This document shows positions 28,872-37,677 of a DNA stretch of 64,000 nt, one piece after another. The DNA comes from an uncultured Eubacteriales bacterium. Lineage in GTDB: Bacteria > Bacillota > Clostridia > Oscillospirales > Oscillospiraceae. Position numbers and translations under genes: made by a program. The notes beneath the pieces were generated by a model. The model saw nothing but the letters and a program-made list of their open reading frames with translations, did not search any database and was not told the DNA's origin. The stretch is taken from contig UQZA01000008.1 of assembly GCA_900545515.1 (NCBI GenBank), positions 1-64,000 on the forward strand, given 5' to 3'. Numbering within the stretch: the first letter of the stretch is position 1; each line of letters opens with the position of its first letter.

Positions 28872-29324
28872 TCACCGTCCGTCCTGGGCTTTCTCGTCCT
28901 CCGGGGGGCTCACATGCAGGATCTCCCGCAGGGCGGCGATGGTGACCTCGGGCATGGTTCCCGGGGGGAAGGCGCGGTCGAAGCCCATGGCATGGAACCG
29001 GGCCTCCACATCTTCAAAGCGCTGCTTGCCGATGACGATGTTGCCGCCTACCAGCAGCGGGATGCCCTTGAGGCCTGCCTCATCGCATTTTTCCCGCATG
29101 CCCCGGCAGTCCAGTTCTCCCTGCCCGTACAGGGAGGAGACCACAATGGCGTCGGCTTTGGATTCAATGGCGGCGGCGATATACTCCTCTTGGGAGACCA
29201 TCACGCCCAGGTTGATGACGTCAAACCCGGCTTCTGTAAAAGCCTGGTACAAAATGCGGTTGCCCACGGCGTGCACGTCAGCACCGATGACGCCCATGAC
29301 CAACACTTTCTTTTTTCGTTCCAT
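28872..29324 (-). CDS. mutS: Glutamate mutase sigma (cobalamin-binding) subunit
   Basis: The 150-aa Rossmann-like B12-binding protein carries the base-off DxHxxG motif as [12 protein letters not shown], followed by SLYGQGE and [10 protein letters not shown]. It forms the coenzyme-binding half of glutamate mutase. The ATG at 29324 is used with GGAG upstream; an in-frame TTG at 29339 is rejected. First gene of a six-gene operon with its own promoter. I see no cobalamin riboswitch in the short leader. Confidence 0.95.
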   Translation of the reverse strand: MERKKKVLVMGVIGADVHAVGNRILYQAFTEAGFDVINLGVMVSQEEYIAAAIESKADAIVVSSLYGQGELDCRGMREKCDEAGLKGIPLLVGGNIVIGKQRFEDVEARFHAMGFDRAFPPGTMPEVTIAALREILHVSPPEDEKAQDGR

Positions 29325-29428
29325 GGTTATCCACTCCAAATCATGTTATTGGCTGGGGGTTACAATGGGGATGGGATTGGAACCGGGGAATATTCGGTTA
29401 TGCAAGATTATTATGTATTCACAGAGGT

Positions 29429-29457
29429 ACTATACCCTGTTTTTCCCCGGCTGTCAA
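29429..29457 (-). promoter_or_regulatory. Promoter of the mutS-mutL-mutE-mal-arcA-arcB operon
   Basis: On the minus strand, TTGACA (29452-29457), a 17-bp spacer and TATAGT (29429-29434). It lies just past the citF stop, so the fermentation operon can be expressed separately from citDEF. The leader is about 100 nt. Confidence 0.8.
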
Positions 29458-29474
29458 GGCCCTGAGGAGAATAT

Positions 29475-30890
29475 TTACAGCTCCTCCGGCAAATTCCACA
29501 CGGTGTCTTGGAGAGAGCCGTCCCGGCCCAGCACCTGGGCAACGGCCTGGCTGCCCCGGGGAACGCGCTTGGGGACACCGGTAATGGCCTCAGCCCGGGC
29601 CTTCAGGTCGTGGATGTCCACAACAGGGAGGCCTGCCTGGCGGAGCTTACCGGCCAGCTCCGGCCGCAGGGGGTTCACTGCGATTCCCCGCTGGGTTACC
29701 AGCACATCAATGCTGGACCCGGGGGTGGAGATGCAGGTGACCCGGTCGGTGACGATGGGCAGCCGGGCCCGGACCAGAGGCGCCAGGATCATGGTGAGCT
29801 TGGCGCCGGCGGCAGCGTCGGTGTGCCCCCCGGAGCCGCCCATGAGACAGCCGTTGGAGTCTGTGTGGACATTGACGTTAAAGTCTGTGTCAATTTCCGT
29901 GGCGCCCAGGATGACCACGTCCAGACTGTCCACCACGGCGCCCCGGGCGCCGGGACCTGCATAATGGTTGGCGGAAATTTCCCGGTGCCGGGGATCGTCC
30001 CGGATGGAGGCCACGGCGTCCAGGTCAAAGCATTGCACGTCCATGAGCTGGCGGAAGCACCCGGCACGGAGCATCTCCACCAGGTAGCCGGTGATGCCGC
30101 CCAGGGCGAAGCTGCCGTGGATGTGCTCCCGGAGCATGATTTCCTTCAGGGAGGCGGCGGCAGCCAGAGAGGCGCCACCGGCGCCGGTCTGGAAGGAGAA
30201 GCCCTCCTGCAGCAGGCCTGAGGCCTGGATGACCCTGGCGGCGGTGTCGGCCATAACCAGGCCCACCGGGTCCCGGGTGATCCGGGTGGTACCGGAGAGG
30301 ATGCCCTTGGGGTCGCCAATGGCCTCCACCTGTACCACATAGTCCACCAGGTTTTCGGAGATGGACCAGTCCGGCAGGGGATAGGGCAGGATGGTGTCCG
30401 TCAGGACAATGACCTGCTTGGCGTAGGTGGCGTCCGGTATGGCGTAGCCCAGGCTACCACAGGCGGCGTTCCCCAGCTTGCCGGTGCAGTTGCCACGGCA
30501 GTCGGCGGCAGGTGCCCCGATAAAGGCAATGTCAATGGGGGTACGGCCGGAGGCGATGTCTGCGGCCCGGGTGCCGTGGGAGCGGAATTCCACCGGGGTG
30601 GAGAGAACCCCCTGGGAGATGTGCCGGCCGATGCCGCCGGAGACATAGTCCGTCAAAAGGCGGGTCACCACCCCGTTTCGAATGTGACCGACGATGGGCA
30701 TATGGATGTCAAAGAGGGAGCTGGCGTTGACGGTCAGGTCCCGGACGCCCATGCGGGCGGCCTCCTCCAGCACCAGGTTCAGAATGTAGTCGCCGTTACG
30801 CAGGTGGTGATGAAAGGAAATGGTCATGCCGTCCCGAAGACCGGCGGCCTTCATGGCGGCAGACAGGGAGGGGAGCAGTTTAGTTTCCAT
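29475..30890 (-). CDS. citF: Citrate/citramalate lyase alpha subunit
   Basis: The 471-aa acyl-ACP:(citrate or citramalate) transferase subunit shows family segments SFHHHLRNGDYILN, GPGARGAVVDSLDVVILGATEID and NGCLMGGSGGHTD. In methylaspartate-pathway clostridia the homologous complex acts on citramalate. The neighbouring mut/mal genes favour that substrate here, but sequence alone does not separate the two. The ATG at 30890 follows GGAGG; an in-frame TTG upstream is rejected. It overlaps citE by 11 bp. Confidence 0.93.
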   Translation of the reverse strand: METKLLPSLSAAMKAAGLRDGMTISFHHHLRNGDYILNLVLEEAARMGVRDLTVNASSLFDIHMPIVGHIRNGVVTRLLTDYVSGGIGRHISQGVLSTPVEFRSHGTRAADIASGRTPIDIAFIGAPAADCRGNCTGKLGNAACGSLGYAIPDATYAKQVIVLTDTILPYPLPDWSISENLVDYVVQVEAIGDPKGILSGTTRITRDPVGLVMADTAARVIQASGLLQEGFSFQTGAGGASLAAAASLKEIMLREHIHGSFALGGITGYLVEMLRAGCFRQLMDVQCFDLDAVASIRDDPRHREISANHYAGPGARGAVVDSLDVVILGATEIDTDFNVNVHTDSNGCLMGGSGGHTDAAAGAKLTMILAPLVRARLPIVTDRVTCISTPGSSIDVLVTQRGIAVNPLRPELAGKLRQAGLPVVDIHDLKARAEAITGVPKRVPRGSQAVAQVLGRDGSLQDTVWNLPEEL

Positions 30891-31764
30891 GAGTTTCACC
30901 TCCAATCAGCCCCAGGATCTGGGCGGAAGCCAAGGTCTGCCGGGCTCTTGTGACAATGGGCGCGTCAATCATTTTCCCGTGGAGGGAAATGGCGCCGCGG
31001 CCCTGCCTCTTGGCCTCGTCAATGGCGGCCAAAACCTCCTGGGCGTAGGCGATTTCAGCCTGTGTGGGGGAGAAGACGGCGTTGATGCCGGGGACATGGC
31101 GGGGGGAGATGCTGGCCTTGCCGGTAAAGCCCAGGCTCTTTGCGTACCGGGCGTCCTCCCAAAGGCCTCCGTCGTCGTTGACGTCGGTGAAGGGCGTGTC
31201 AAAGGCCTCCACCCCGGCGGCCCGGGCGGCGCAGACCACCCGCTGGCGGGCGTAGTCAATTTCCTTCCCTTCCTTGGTGCGCTTGCAGCGCAGGTCTGCG
31301 GTCAGGTCCTCCCCGCCCAGGAAAAGCCCCAGGATCCGGCTGCTGGCAGCGGCGATGGAGAAGGCGTTTTCCACGCCCAAAGCGGTCTCCAAAAGGGGAA
31401 TGAACTGGACCTTCCCCAGGGGCATTCCGTGGGACTGCTCCAGCCGGGAGACTGCGGCGTCCAGCTGCTGGATCTGCTGGGCGGAGGTTGTCTTGGGAAG
31501 CATCAGAGCGGTGGGACCTTGGGGGACAATTTCTTCCAAATCCTGCTGGCACAGGCCGGAGTCCAGGGCGTTGATCCGGACCACAGTCTGGCAGCTGAAG
31601 CCCATGAGGGACAGGGCGTTGCGGACTAAAATCCGGGCGGCGTCCTTCTCCTGGGGGGATACGGCGTCCTCCAGGTCCAGAATCACGGCGTCGGCGCCCA
31701 GGGCGTCGCCGTTGATGAGCATGTTGGGCGTATTGCCGGGGAGAAAGAGCATAGAGCGGATCAT
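30880..31764 (-). CDS. citE: Citrate/citramalate lyase beta subunit
   Basis: The 294-aa HpcH/HpaI-fold lyase subunit cleaves the acyl-ACP intermediate, releasing the 2-oxoacid. LFLPGNTPNML, DAVILDLEDAVSPQEKD, FIPLLETALG and LFLGGEDLT are the usual substrate and Mg-binding stretches. The start at 31764 overlaps the citD stop (ATGA) and follows a purine-rich GGAAGGGGGG site. Confidence 0.94.
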   Translation of the reverse strand: MIRSMLFLPGNTPNMLINGDALGADAVILDLEDAVSPQEKDAARILVRNALSLMGFSCQTVVRINALDSGLCQQDLEEIVPQGPTALMLPKTTSAQQIQQLDAAVSRLEQSHGMPLGKVQFIPLLETALGVENAFSIAAASSRILGLFLGGEDLTADLRCKRTKEGKEIDYARQRVVCAARAAGVEAFDTPFTDVNDDGGLWEDARYAKSLGFTGKASISPRHVPGINAVFSPTQAEIAYAQEVLAAIDEAKRQGRGAISLHGKMIDAPIVTRARQTLASAQILGLIGGETHGN

Positions 31765-32036
31765 GCAGATTCCCCCCTTCCACGGCGGATGGCCGTCTCC
31801 ATCCGGGCGCGAATGACGCAATCCAGAGCGCCCCGGTCAATGAGGGTCACCTTGGCATCTTTGACGCCGTAACGTAATAGAACGGCTTGGACCGACTGCT
31901 CGATGTCCTGGCCGAACTGCTGCAGGACTACCGATTCCAGCCGGATTTCCAAGCCGTTTTCGTTGGGTTCAATTTCCACATAGGCATCACTGGACTCCAT
32001 GGTGCCAGCTGTGGCGCGCTGAAGAATTTCAGACAT
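31761..32036 (-). CDS. citD: Citrate/citramalate lyase acyl carrier protein (gamma subunit)
   Basis: The 91-aa acyl carrier protein has the GTMESSD motif, whose Ser14 normally receives the 2'-(5''-triphosphoribosyl)-3'-dephospho-CoA arm. First gene of citD-citE-citF on the minus strand. The enzymes that build and attach the arm (CitG, CitX) are not in this window. Confidence 0.94.
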   Translation of the reverse strand: MSEILQRATAGTMESSDAYVEIEPNENGLEIRLESVVLQQFGQDIEQSVQAVLLRYGVKDAKVTLIDRGALDCVIRARMETAIRRGRGESA

Positions 32037-32086
32037 GGGGTATACCTCCTAGGAATAGTAGGTGGGCGCTATTTGGTTTTGTAGAT

Positions 32087-32115
32087 ATTGTATAATAATT
32101 TCCCGGCTTTTTCAA
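32087..32115 (-). promoter_or_regulatory. Promoter of citD-citE-citF
   Basis: On the minus strand, TTGAAA (32110-32115), a 17-bp spacer and TACAAT (32087-32092). It is divergent from the citC promoter, with about 21 bp between the two -35 boxes. Confidence 0.65.
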
Positions 32116-32136
32116 CAGATATTTTTGCTTTTCCTG

Positions 32137-32164
32137 TTGCAAGGACGAAAAAATCCTGTATACT
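32137..32164 (+). promoter_or_regulatory. Promoter of citC and the P-loop/SAD gene
   Basis: TTGCAA (32137-32142), a 16-bp spacer and TATACT (32159-32164), 32 bp before the citC ATG. Together with the opposing citD promoter it forms a compact divergent control region. Confidence 0.7.
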
Positions 32165-32195
32165 GAAGGGAGGAACAAAAGGGGGAGGACTGGCA

Positions 32196-33176
32196 ATGGA
32201 GATTTTTTGGGAGCGACCCGGCCAGGGCGGACAGTCGGAGCCCATTGCCCGCTTTTTGGAGGAGCAGGGCCTTCGTCCCGACCACGGGGTGCAGGCTACG
32301 GTGAGCCTGCGTGAGGATGGGCGGATTCTGGCCTGCGGTGGGCTGGAGGGCAATGTCATCAAAACCGTGGCGGTGGACCCGTCCTGTCAGGGGCAGGGCC
32401 TGGCGGAGGTTCTGATGACGGAGCTCCGGCGGGAGGCTTTTGCCCGGGGGCACAGGCAGCTGTTTGTGTTTACCAAGCCCAGCAACGAGGCTCTGTTTCG
32501 GAGCCTGAGCTTTTTCCCGGTGGCCTCCAGCGGGGAGGCCATGCTGCTGGAAAGCACCCGGGGAGGGCTACGCCGGTATCTGGACAGTCTGCCCAAGTCC
32601 GGGGGGGTGCACGGCGCGGTGGTGATGAACTGCGCTCCCTTTACCCTGGGGCACCAATACCTGGTGGATCAGGCCAGGCAGGCTTGCGACTGGCTGTATG
32701 TATTTGTCCTGTCGGAGGACAAGGGGATGTTCTCGCCGGAGGACCGGCTGGCGCTGGTACGGCAGGGCTGCCGGGAGTTTCCCAACGTGTCAGTCCATCC
32801 CACCATGGGTTACCTCATCTCCAACGCCACCTTCCCCACCTATTTCCTCAAAGACAGGAGCCGGGGGCAGGAGATCAGCTGCCAGCTGGATCTGGAGATT
32901 TTTGCCGGCAGCTTTGCACCGGCTCTGGGCCTTCAGAAACGGTTTGTGGGCACGGAGCCCCTGGACCCTGTGACCAGACAGTATAACGAGGCCCTGCAGG
33001 CCAGCCTGCCGGGCCGGGGCATTGCGGTGGTGGAGCTGCCCCGGCTGGAGGTGGGGGGCCAGCCGGTGAGCGCCAGCCGGGTTCGGGCTTGCTTGGCGGC
33101 CGGGGACCTGGCGTCTGTGCGGCAGCTGGTCCCCGATACCACGTATGCATATTGCGCATCAAAATTGGGAGGTTGA
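32196..33176 (+). CDS. citC: [Citrate (pro-3S)-lyase] ligase
   Basis: The 326-aa enzyme acetylates the lyase acyl carrier with acetate and ATP, activating the complex. An N-terminal GNAT-like domain (AVDPSCQGQGLAEVLM) is followed by a nucleotidyltransferase domain with the HxGH-like site in NCAPFTLGHQYLVDQA and the SASRVRA end motif. The ATG at 32196 follows GGGGGAGG; an upstream in-frame extension reads through the promoter and is rejected. It is divergent from citDEF and 4 bp ahead of the P-loop/SAD gene. Confidence 0.94.
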   Translation: MEIFWERPGQGGQSEPIARFLEEQGLRPDHGVQATVSLREDGRILACGGLEGNVIKTVAVDPSCQGQGLAEVLMTELRREAFARGHRQLFVFTKPSNEALFRSLSFFPVASSGEAMLLESTRGGLRRYLDSLPKSGGVHGAVVMNCAPFTLGHQYLVDQARQACDWLYVFVLSEDKGMFSPEDRLALVRQGCREFPNVSVHPTMGYLISNATFPTYFLKDRSRGQEISCQLDLEIFAGSFAPALGLQKRFVGTEPLDPVTRQYNEALQASLPGRGIAVVELPRLEVGGQPVSASRVRACLAAGDLASVRQLVPDTTYAYCASKLGG

Positions 33177-33180
33177 TTGG

Positions 33181-34125
33181 ATGTCTTATTCAGGCAGAAT
33201 GCAGCGAAGCCATATTCTCAGTACCTTTTATGCACCCCGGGGCCGGAACCGGATTTACGATCTGGGCATTCAAATTGCCCAGATGTACCTGAGCCCCTTT
33301 GACAAGCTCATTGGCGTCATTGGCGACAGCGGATCGGGAAAGAGCGTCCTGATCCGGGGCATGTTCCCCGGACTGGAGCTCACCAACGACGACGGCGGCG
33401 TCAATGTCCGCCCCCTTCCCCTCATGGACCAGGACAGTGAGACCGGCTTCTTCACGCCCCATACATACCATGTGGACATTCGCTTTGAAATGGGCTTCAC
33501 CCAGCCCCATGAGCTGGCGGACGCCATTATGCAGGCAGTACACCGGGGTAAGCGTGTGGTGGTGGAGCATTTTGATCTCATTTATCCCTTCCTGTCCACC
33601 AATGCCAATTTGCTCATCGGTGTGGGAGAGGAAATCCTGGTGGCCCGTCCCAACCCCTTCGGTCCCTTCCCAGACAGCATCAGCCGCAGATGCCAGGAAT
33701 CCCTGAAATACCGGCTGATGGCCCATACGGCGGAGGATCTGTGTGAATTCTGCATTCCGCCGGAGGAGCGGGACCGGGCGGAGCACGATGACATTCATCA
33801 TGGCTTCATTCTGGCCTTTCCGGAGTACAAGCCGAATCTGGACCTGGAGGATCTGGAGCGGCGGATGTTGGCAATCATCGACCAGGATGTACCCATTGAC
33901 TATGTGGACGAAAGCCACATTGCCATTGGCGGTAAGCTTCACCCCTGTACCGGCCCCCGAACCCATGTGCCCTCTACCGGCCATGTGGTGGGCTTCCACT
34001 TGGTCAAGCGGTTTTTGCTGGATCACTTCAACAAACGGTATTTGCTGGTGGGCTGCGTAGGCGAGGATTCCCTGGAGATGATGGACCGCCTGAGCCGGAT
34101 GCAGACGGACCTGAACTTTACTTAA
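33181..34125 (+). CDS. P-loop protein with AlaRS second-additional-domain-like region
   Basis: The 314-aa protein combines a Walker A motif (GDSGSGKS, residues 48-55) with a C-terminal segment resembling the alanyl-tRNA synthetase second additional domain. That segment has IGGKLHPC, then THVPSTGHVVGF, with candidate metal ligands H254, C256 and H262. I recall an automatically annotated 'alanine-tRNA synthetase second additional domain' family of this size, but no tested function. No tRNA-synthetase catalytic core is present. GGGAGG precedes the ATG, 4 bp after citC, so it is co-expressed with lyase activation. A role in acyl-carrier or lyase maturation is only a guess. Confidence 0.75.
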   Translation: MSYSGRMQRSHILSTFYAPRGRNRIYDLGIQIAQMYLSPFDKLIGVIGDSGSGKSVLIRGMFPGLELTNDDGGVNVRPLPLMDQDSETGFFTPHTYHVDIRFEMGFTQPHELADAIMQAVHRGKRVVVEHFDLIYPFLSTNANLLIGVGEEILVARPNPFGPFPDSISRRCQESLKYRLMAHTAEDLCEFCIPPEERDRAEHDDIHHGFILAFPEYKPNLDLEDLERRMLAIIDQDVPIDYVDESHIAIGGKLHPCTGPRTHVPSTGHVVGFHLVKRFLLDHFNKRYLLVGCVGEDSLEMMDRLSRMQTDLNFT

Positions 34126-34149
34126 GCCGGGTCTTACACCAAAATCGAA

Positions 34150-34204
34150 AAATTCCCTGCCGGTAAGAGAGCAAACGTCTCCCACTGGCAGGGAATTTGA
34201 TGTT
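34150..34204 (+). terminator. Terminator of the citC operon
   Basis: A 12-bp stem (34150-34161 with 34187-34198) encloses a 25-nt loop with further pairing. It is followed by GATGTTTT. Confidence 0.7.
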
Positions 34205-34218
34205 TTGAAGAGCCTGCC

Positions 34219-34605
34219 TTAGGTGGGCAGAGCGCTGGACCCTATGTCTTCGGTGGATCCGGTTTCCATTTCCTGGGCAGCAGCCCGGTCTTGCTTGCTG
34301 TGCTTTAGCTCAAAGTGGAGCAGCAGACTCATGGCGCCCCGGAGCAGTACGATGGCGCCCAGAATCAGAAGCTCGGACAGATCATGAACCAGGACGGTTT
34401 TCAGAATTTCAGCAGCCATTTTAAATGCCAGGGCCGTGGACATACCGGAAGCCAGGTTGTATTGGACGGGGTAATTTTTATGCCGGAAGGTATTTTGCAG
34501 GTAATCCCAAAAGCCCCGCAGGCCGCTCCAAGCCACCACAAAGATACCCATCAGCTCCAGCACGCCAATGATGGGAGGGAGAATCGTCTTTATGACATGG
34601 TCCAT
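34219..34605 (-). CDS. DUF1622 family membrane protein
   Basis: The 128-aa product has an N-terminal span (IIGVLELMGIFVVAWSGL), an amphipathic middle and a C-terminal span (LLILGAIVLLRGAMSLLLHF). It matches the usual DUF1622 pattern, with the short LASGMSTALAFKMAAEILKT stretch between. The start at 34605 is chosen because upstream in-frame residues are not hydrophobic or conserved; AAGGAAG lies 11 nt upstream. Function is unknown. Confidence 0.8.
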   Translation of the reverse strand: MDHVIKTILPPIIGVLELMGIFVVAWSGLRGFWDYLQNTFRHKNYPVQYNLASGMSTALAFKMAAEILKTVLVHDLSELLILGAIVLLRGAMSLLLHFELKHSKQDRAAAQEMETGSTEDIGSSALPT

Positions 34606-34749
34606 CACATGGTACACTTCCTTCAACTCAGTTTCGGTACTGCCAGTATGCCATAAATTCCCATGATTTGCAAGAAATATTTCGTGGATTTTCCCCATCG
34701 GGTATACGTGCACAGCGCAGGAGAGCGCGTTCCCCCTTTGTATAGTTGT

Positions 34750-34791
34750 ACCAGTGCGGCAGCGTTCTGCCTTCTCCCGGGGGATAAGAGG
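34750..34791 (+). repeat. Intergenic repeat module A, forward copy
   Basis: CAGTGCGGCAGCG is followed by TGCCTTCTCCCGGGGG, aligning with the copies at 17867 and 41956. It lies between the convergent-side ends of a membrane-protein promoter region and the GH20 gene terminus. Confidence 0.6.
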
Positions 34792-34828
34792 GCGCCCAGG
34801 CCAGTGCTGGCTTTCGGGCTGAGCAGAG

Positions 34829-36706
34829 TTACGACAAGCTCCGGAGCTGATCGGCCAGCCAGAAGATGGTCTGACCGATGCGGTACAGCTCGCTCTCCCG
34901 GCTGGTGCGAGCCCAGAGCTGCTTGTAGCTGGCGTACCATGTTTCCAGCTGGGCGGCCAAATCCACCGGATTCTGCTGCAAGGGGTTGGCGCTGCCCAGA
35001 TACTGCTGCTCCCAAACTGCGGCCAGCCGGTTTAAGAGCTTCTGCCCGTCGGACATTAGGAGGAAGGGCAGCATCCGCTTCCGGCCAGACCGGTCCATAG
35101 CTGGCATCAGGCGGCAGATAGCCTCCTGGCAGGCGTCAATGGTTCCGTTCACTTCTTGAATTCTGTGCAGATTCGGCTGAATCTGGGGCAAAAAGCGGGC
35201 CCAGAATTCCTCCGGCGTCTCATCGGTGAGACGGCCGCTCAGAATTTCCGAGAGCTCCACCACGTGGCCCCAGTTGAATACCACCTGCTGGCTCAGGGTA
35301 CGCAAGATTGACAGAAGCTGACCGGAGCGGTCGCCGTACTCCACCACGGAAATACCTGCGTTCAGCTCCTCCTCAGGGGGAAGCTGTGCGTTCCAGCCCA
35401 TGGCTGCGCTGTAGAGGATGCCTGGGATGGAGGATTCCGGGTCCTGCAGATGGCCAAAATCCCCCCATTCGGTGACCAAAAGTCCGGCGGCACGGTACTT
35501 GTGGGCAAGGCTCGCCATTTTCTTGACGTTTGCATAGGCAAGGTCCAGGCGATTCACGGTCTGCTTCCAGCCCTGCACACCGGGGCAGAGATACTGGTTT
35601 GCACCTTGGGCCCAGAGCTTTTGGGCATGATCCTCACGAGGTGCGGGATCGTAATCCCAATTCATGCAGATGACGTCTTGAGGCAGCTCCTGCATGGTTT
35701 CCGGGTGAGCCAAAATGATATCGCCCCAGAACAGGGGCTGCTTCCCCAGTTCCTCCACATGGCGGCAGAGCTTGCCGATCCAATCCACGTACATCTGGTG
35801 GCTGCCCACCTGGTCCGCCAGGGCTTTCCCACGGCCCTTGCCCAGGTCAAAGGGCTCGTCTCCGTTGATGTTAAAGAGCCGGGAGGAGAAGAGGGGCAGG
35901 AATTGGTCCATCATGCGGTACACCAGCTCCAGGGAATCCGCGTCTGTCACGTTCAGGGTGTGGTGACACTGCCGCTGGTAGAAGGAGAAGGGGGCGCTCT
36001 GAGGCTCGTCCACCTCAGAGAGCTTGTGGAAGCTCCGGGTGCGCAGGACTTTATACAGATGCCCCAGGGTGGCCACGGAAGGCACCAGGTCAATGTGCAG
36101 GGCCTGGCAGTAGGCGTCCAGCTCCAGAATGTCCTCCGGCGTGAGGGGGGTATCATCCCGCCAGACTTCACTGAAGCCGTCAAAGAGGAAGGTGTGTTCG
36201 ATGTACAAGTGCAGCTGATTGAGCTTGTAGAAGCTGCACCGATCCGCCAGATCTTTCAGGAACGCCATGGTGGGAATGCGGCCCCGGGTGACGTCGTAGA
36301 ATAGACCCCGGGTGGCAAGGGCTGGCCGGTCTGTCAGGTGGAGGCAGGGCAGGACGAGACCCTCCTGGCGGAGGATTTGCCGCAGGGTTTGTACACCGTA
36401 CAGCAGTCCGGCCTCTCCGCCGCCAGTGATCCGGACGCCTGCCGGGGTAATCTCAAGTTCATAGCCCTCCCGGCCCAAGCGGGGGCGCTCTGCCTGAAGC
36501 AGGCGAATTCCGGGATGGGTGGTGTGGGTGCGCCGGTCGATCAGCAGGGAAATACCGGCCTGCTCCTCCAGCTCTCCGGCCAGAAGCTTGGCGTAGCCAT
36601 AGGCCGCCGGACTACAGGCGGCGTCCAGGGTAATTCGGTCTTGGTAGCCAATGCGGTATGTGCCCTCCTGCAGCTCCAGCTGCTGCGGCTGCGGAATCAA
36701 TTTCAT
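34829..36706 (-). CDS. Glycoside hydrolase family 20 (beta-N-acetylhexosaminidase-like)
   Basis: The 625-aa protein has an N-terminal zincin-like GH20b domain (about 1-120; ending GLLYGVQTLRQIL) and a TIM-barrel GH20 domain starting at RGLFYDVTRGRIPT. The catalytic Asp-Glu pair is seen in FNINGDEPFDLG. No signal peptide is found, so it is probably cytoplasmic and would act on imported amino sugars. The start at 36706 has GGAGGA upstream. It has its own promoter although it follows the opp genes on the same strand. Confidence 0.88.
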   Translation of the reverse strand: MKLIPQPQQLELQEGTYRIGYQDRITLDAACSPAAYGYAKLLAGELEEQAGISLLIDRRTHTTHPGIRLLQAERPRLGREGYELEITPAGVRITGGGEAGLLYGVQTLRQILRQEGLVLPCLHLTDRPALATRGLFYDVTRGRIPTMAFLKDLADRCSFYKLNQLHLYIEHTFLFDGFSEVWRDDTPLTPEDILELDAYCQALHIDLVPSVATLGHLYKVLRTRSFHKLSEVDEPQSAPFSFYQRQCHHTLNVTDADSLELVYRMMDQFLPLFSSRLFNINGDEPFDLGKGRGKALADQVGSHQMYVDWIGKLCRHVEELGKQPLFWGDIILAHPETMQELPQDVICMNWDYDPAPREDHAQKLWAQGANQYLCPGVQGWKQTVNRLDLAYANVKKMASLAHKYRAAGLLVTEWGDFGHLQDPESSIPGILYSAAMGWNAQLPPEEELNAGISVVEYGDRSGQLLSILRTLSQQVVFNWGHVVELSEILSGRLTDETPEEFWARFLPQIQPNLHRIQEVNGTIDACQEAICRLMPAMDRSGRKRMLPFLLMSDGQKLLNRLAAVWEQQYLGSANPLQQNPVDLAAQLETWYASYKQLWARTSRESELYRIGQTIFWLADQLRSLS

Positions 36707-36763
36707 GGTAGGTCCTCCTCCAAGATGCGGCGATTCGGCCGCCAGTTTGCATGCGGTACGGAG

Positions 36764-36792
36764 AGTGTACTCCATTTGCCGGAAATAGTCAA
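36764..36792 (-). promoter_or_regulatory. Promoter of the GH20 gene
   Basis: On the minus strand, TTGACT (36787-36792), a 17-bp spacer and TACACT (36764-36769). Confidence 0.7.
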
Positions 36793-36849
36793 TCCGCTTT
36801 TTTATTGCCTGGGGTGAATCCAAAAGGCGGGAGGGTTCCTCACCGGCAG

Positions 36850-36906
36850 GGGCATAGACAAGAGGCTGTCTCCTGGGTAGCCTGAGACGGCCTCTTGTCT
36901 GTGCCC
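36850..36906 (-). terminator. Long hairpin after the opp operon
   Basis: About 23 paired bases (36850-36872 with 36884-36906, few mismatches) form a strong hairpin 12 bp past the oppF stop. There is no long T-tract on the minus strand, so it may be an mRNA stabiliser or a factor-assisted terminator. Confidence 0.5.
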
Positions 36907-36917
36907 TTTGATTGAAG

Positions 36918-37661
36918 TTATTTGGCTGCAGCCAGCAGCTGCTTGGTATAGGGGTGCCTGGGATTGGCAAAGAGCTCCTGCACGGTGTTTTCCTCTACAA
37001 TCTCCCCATGATTCATGACAAGCACCCGGTCGCATATCTGGTAAATCACGTTCAGGTCGTGGCTGATGAACAGATAGCTTAACTGAAGCTCCTGCCGGAG
37101 GCTGAGGAGCAGCTCCAGAATTTGAGCCTGAATGGTCACGTCCAAGGCGCTGACCGGCTCGTCTGCCACCAACAGCTCTGGCCCGGCGATGACAGCGGCT
37201 GCAATGGCAACCCGTTGGCGTTGGCCCCCAGACAGCTCATGGGGCTTTCGGTGGGCGTACTCCGGCCCAAGTCCGATTTTGTCCAGCATTTCCCCAACTT
37301 GTGCTTTTCTCCCGGCTTTGGACATTCCACCCTTGACCCTCAAGGGCTCCTCCAAAATCCAGCCGATGGTATGGGCCGGATTCAGGCTGCTGTAGGGGTC
37401 CTGAAACACCATTTGCGGGGGAGTGGCGGTATGGAGAAGCAGCTCCCCGGTGTAGTCCCGGAGAAGCCCCACAATGGCCCTGGAGAGGGTGGTTTTCCCG
37501 CTACCGCTCTCACCCACCAGTCCCAGAACCTCGCCCTGGTACAGGGAAAAGGAGACGTCCTGCAGAACCTGTTTGCGCCGTTTTCCGGCGGATAGAATGC
37601 CGTTTCCTTCCTCGTAGAAGCTATTGAGGTGTTTGACCTCCAGCAATGCCCGGCGCTCCAT
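36918..37661 (-). CDS. Oligopeptide ABC transporter ATP-binding protein (OppF-like)
   Basis: The 247-aa ATPase has Walker [10 protein letters not shown], a Q-loop in [11 protein letters not shown], the ABC signature LSGGQRQRV and Walker [21 protein letters not shown] near the end is typical of the OppF/DppF peptide group. Shorter than many OppF proteins because the usual C-terminal extension is trimmed. The start at 37661 follows AAAGGAG. Last gene of the five-gene transporter operon. Confidence 0.92.
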   Translation of the reverse strand: MERRALLEVKHLNSFYEEGNGILSAGKRRKQVLQDVSFSLYQGEVLGLVGESGSGKTTLSRAIVGLLRDYTGELLLHTATPPQMVFQDPYSSLNPAHTIGWILEEPLRVKGGMSKAGRKAQVGEMLDKIGLGPEYAHRKPHELSGGQRQRVAIAAAVIAGPELLVADEPVSALDVTIQAQILELLLSLRQELQLSYLFISHDLNVIYQICDRVLVMNHGEIVEENTVQELFANPRHPYTKQLLAAAK

Positions 37662-37677
37662 AGGCCGCTCCTTTCCG

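Noticed and set aside
29340..29428. Cobalamin riboswitch in the mutS leader
   Set aside because: The B12-dependent operon invited a search. The leader is only about 100 nt and I see no B12-box-like conserved sequence.
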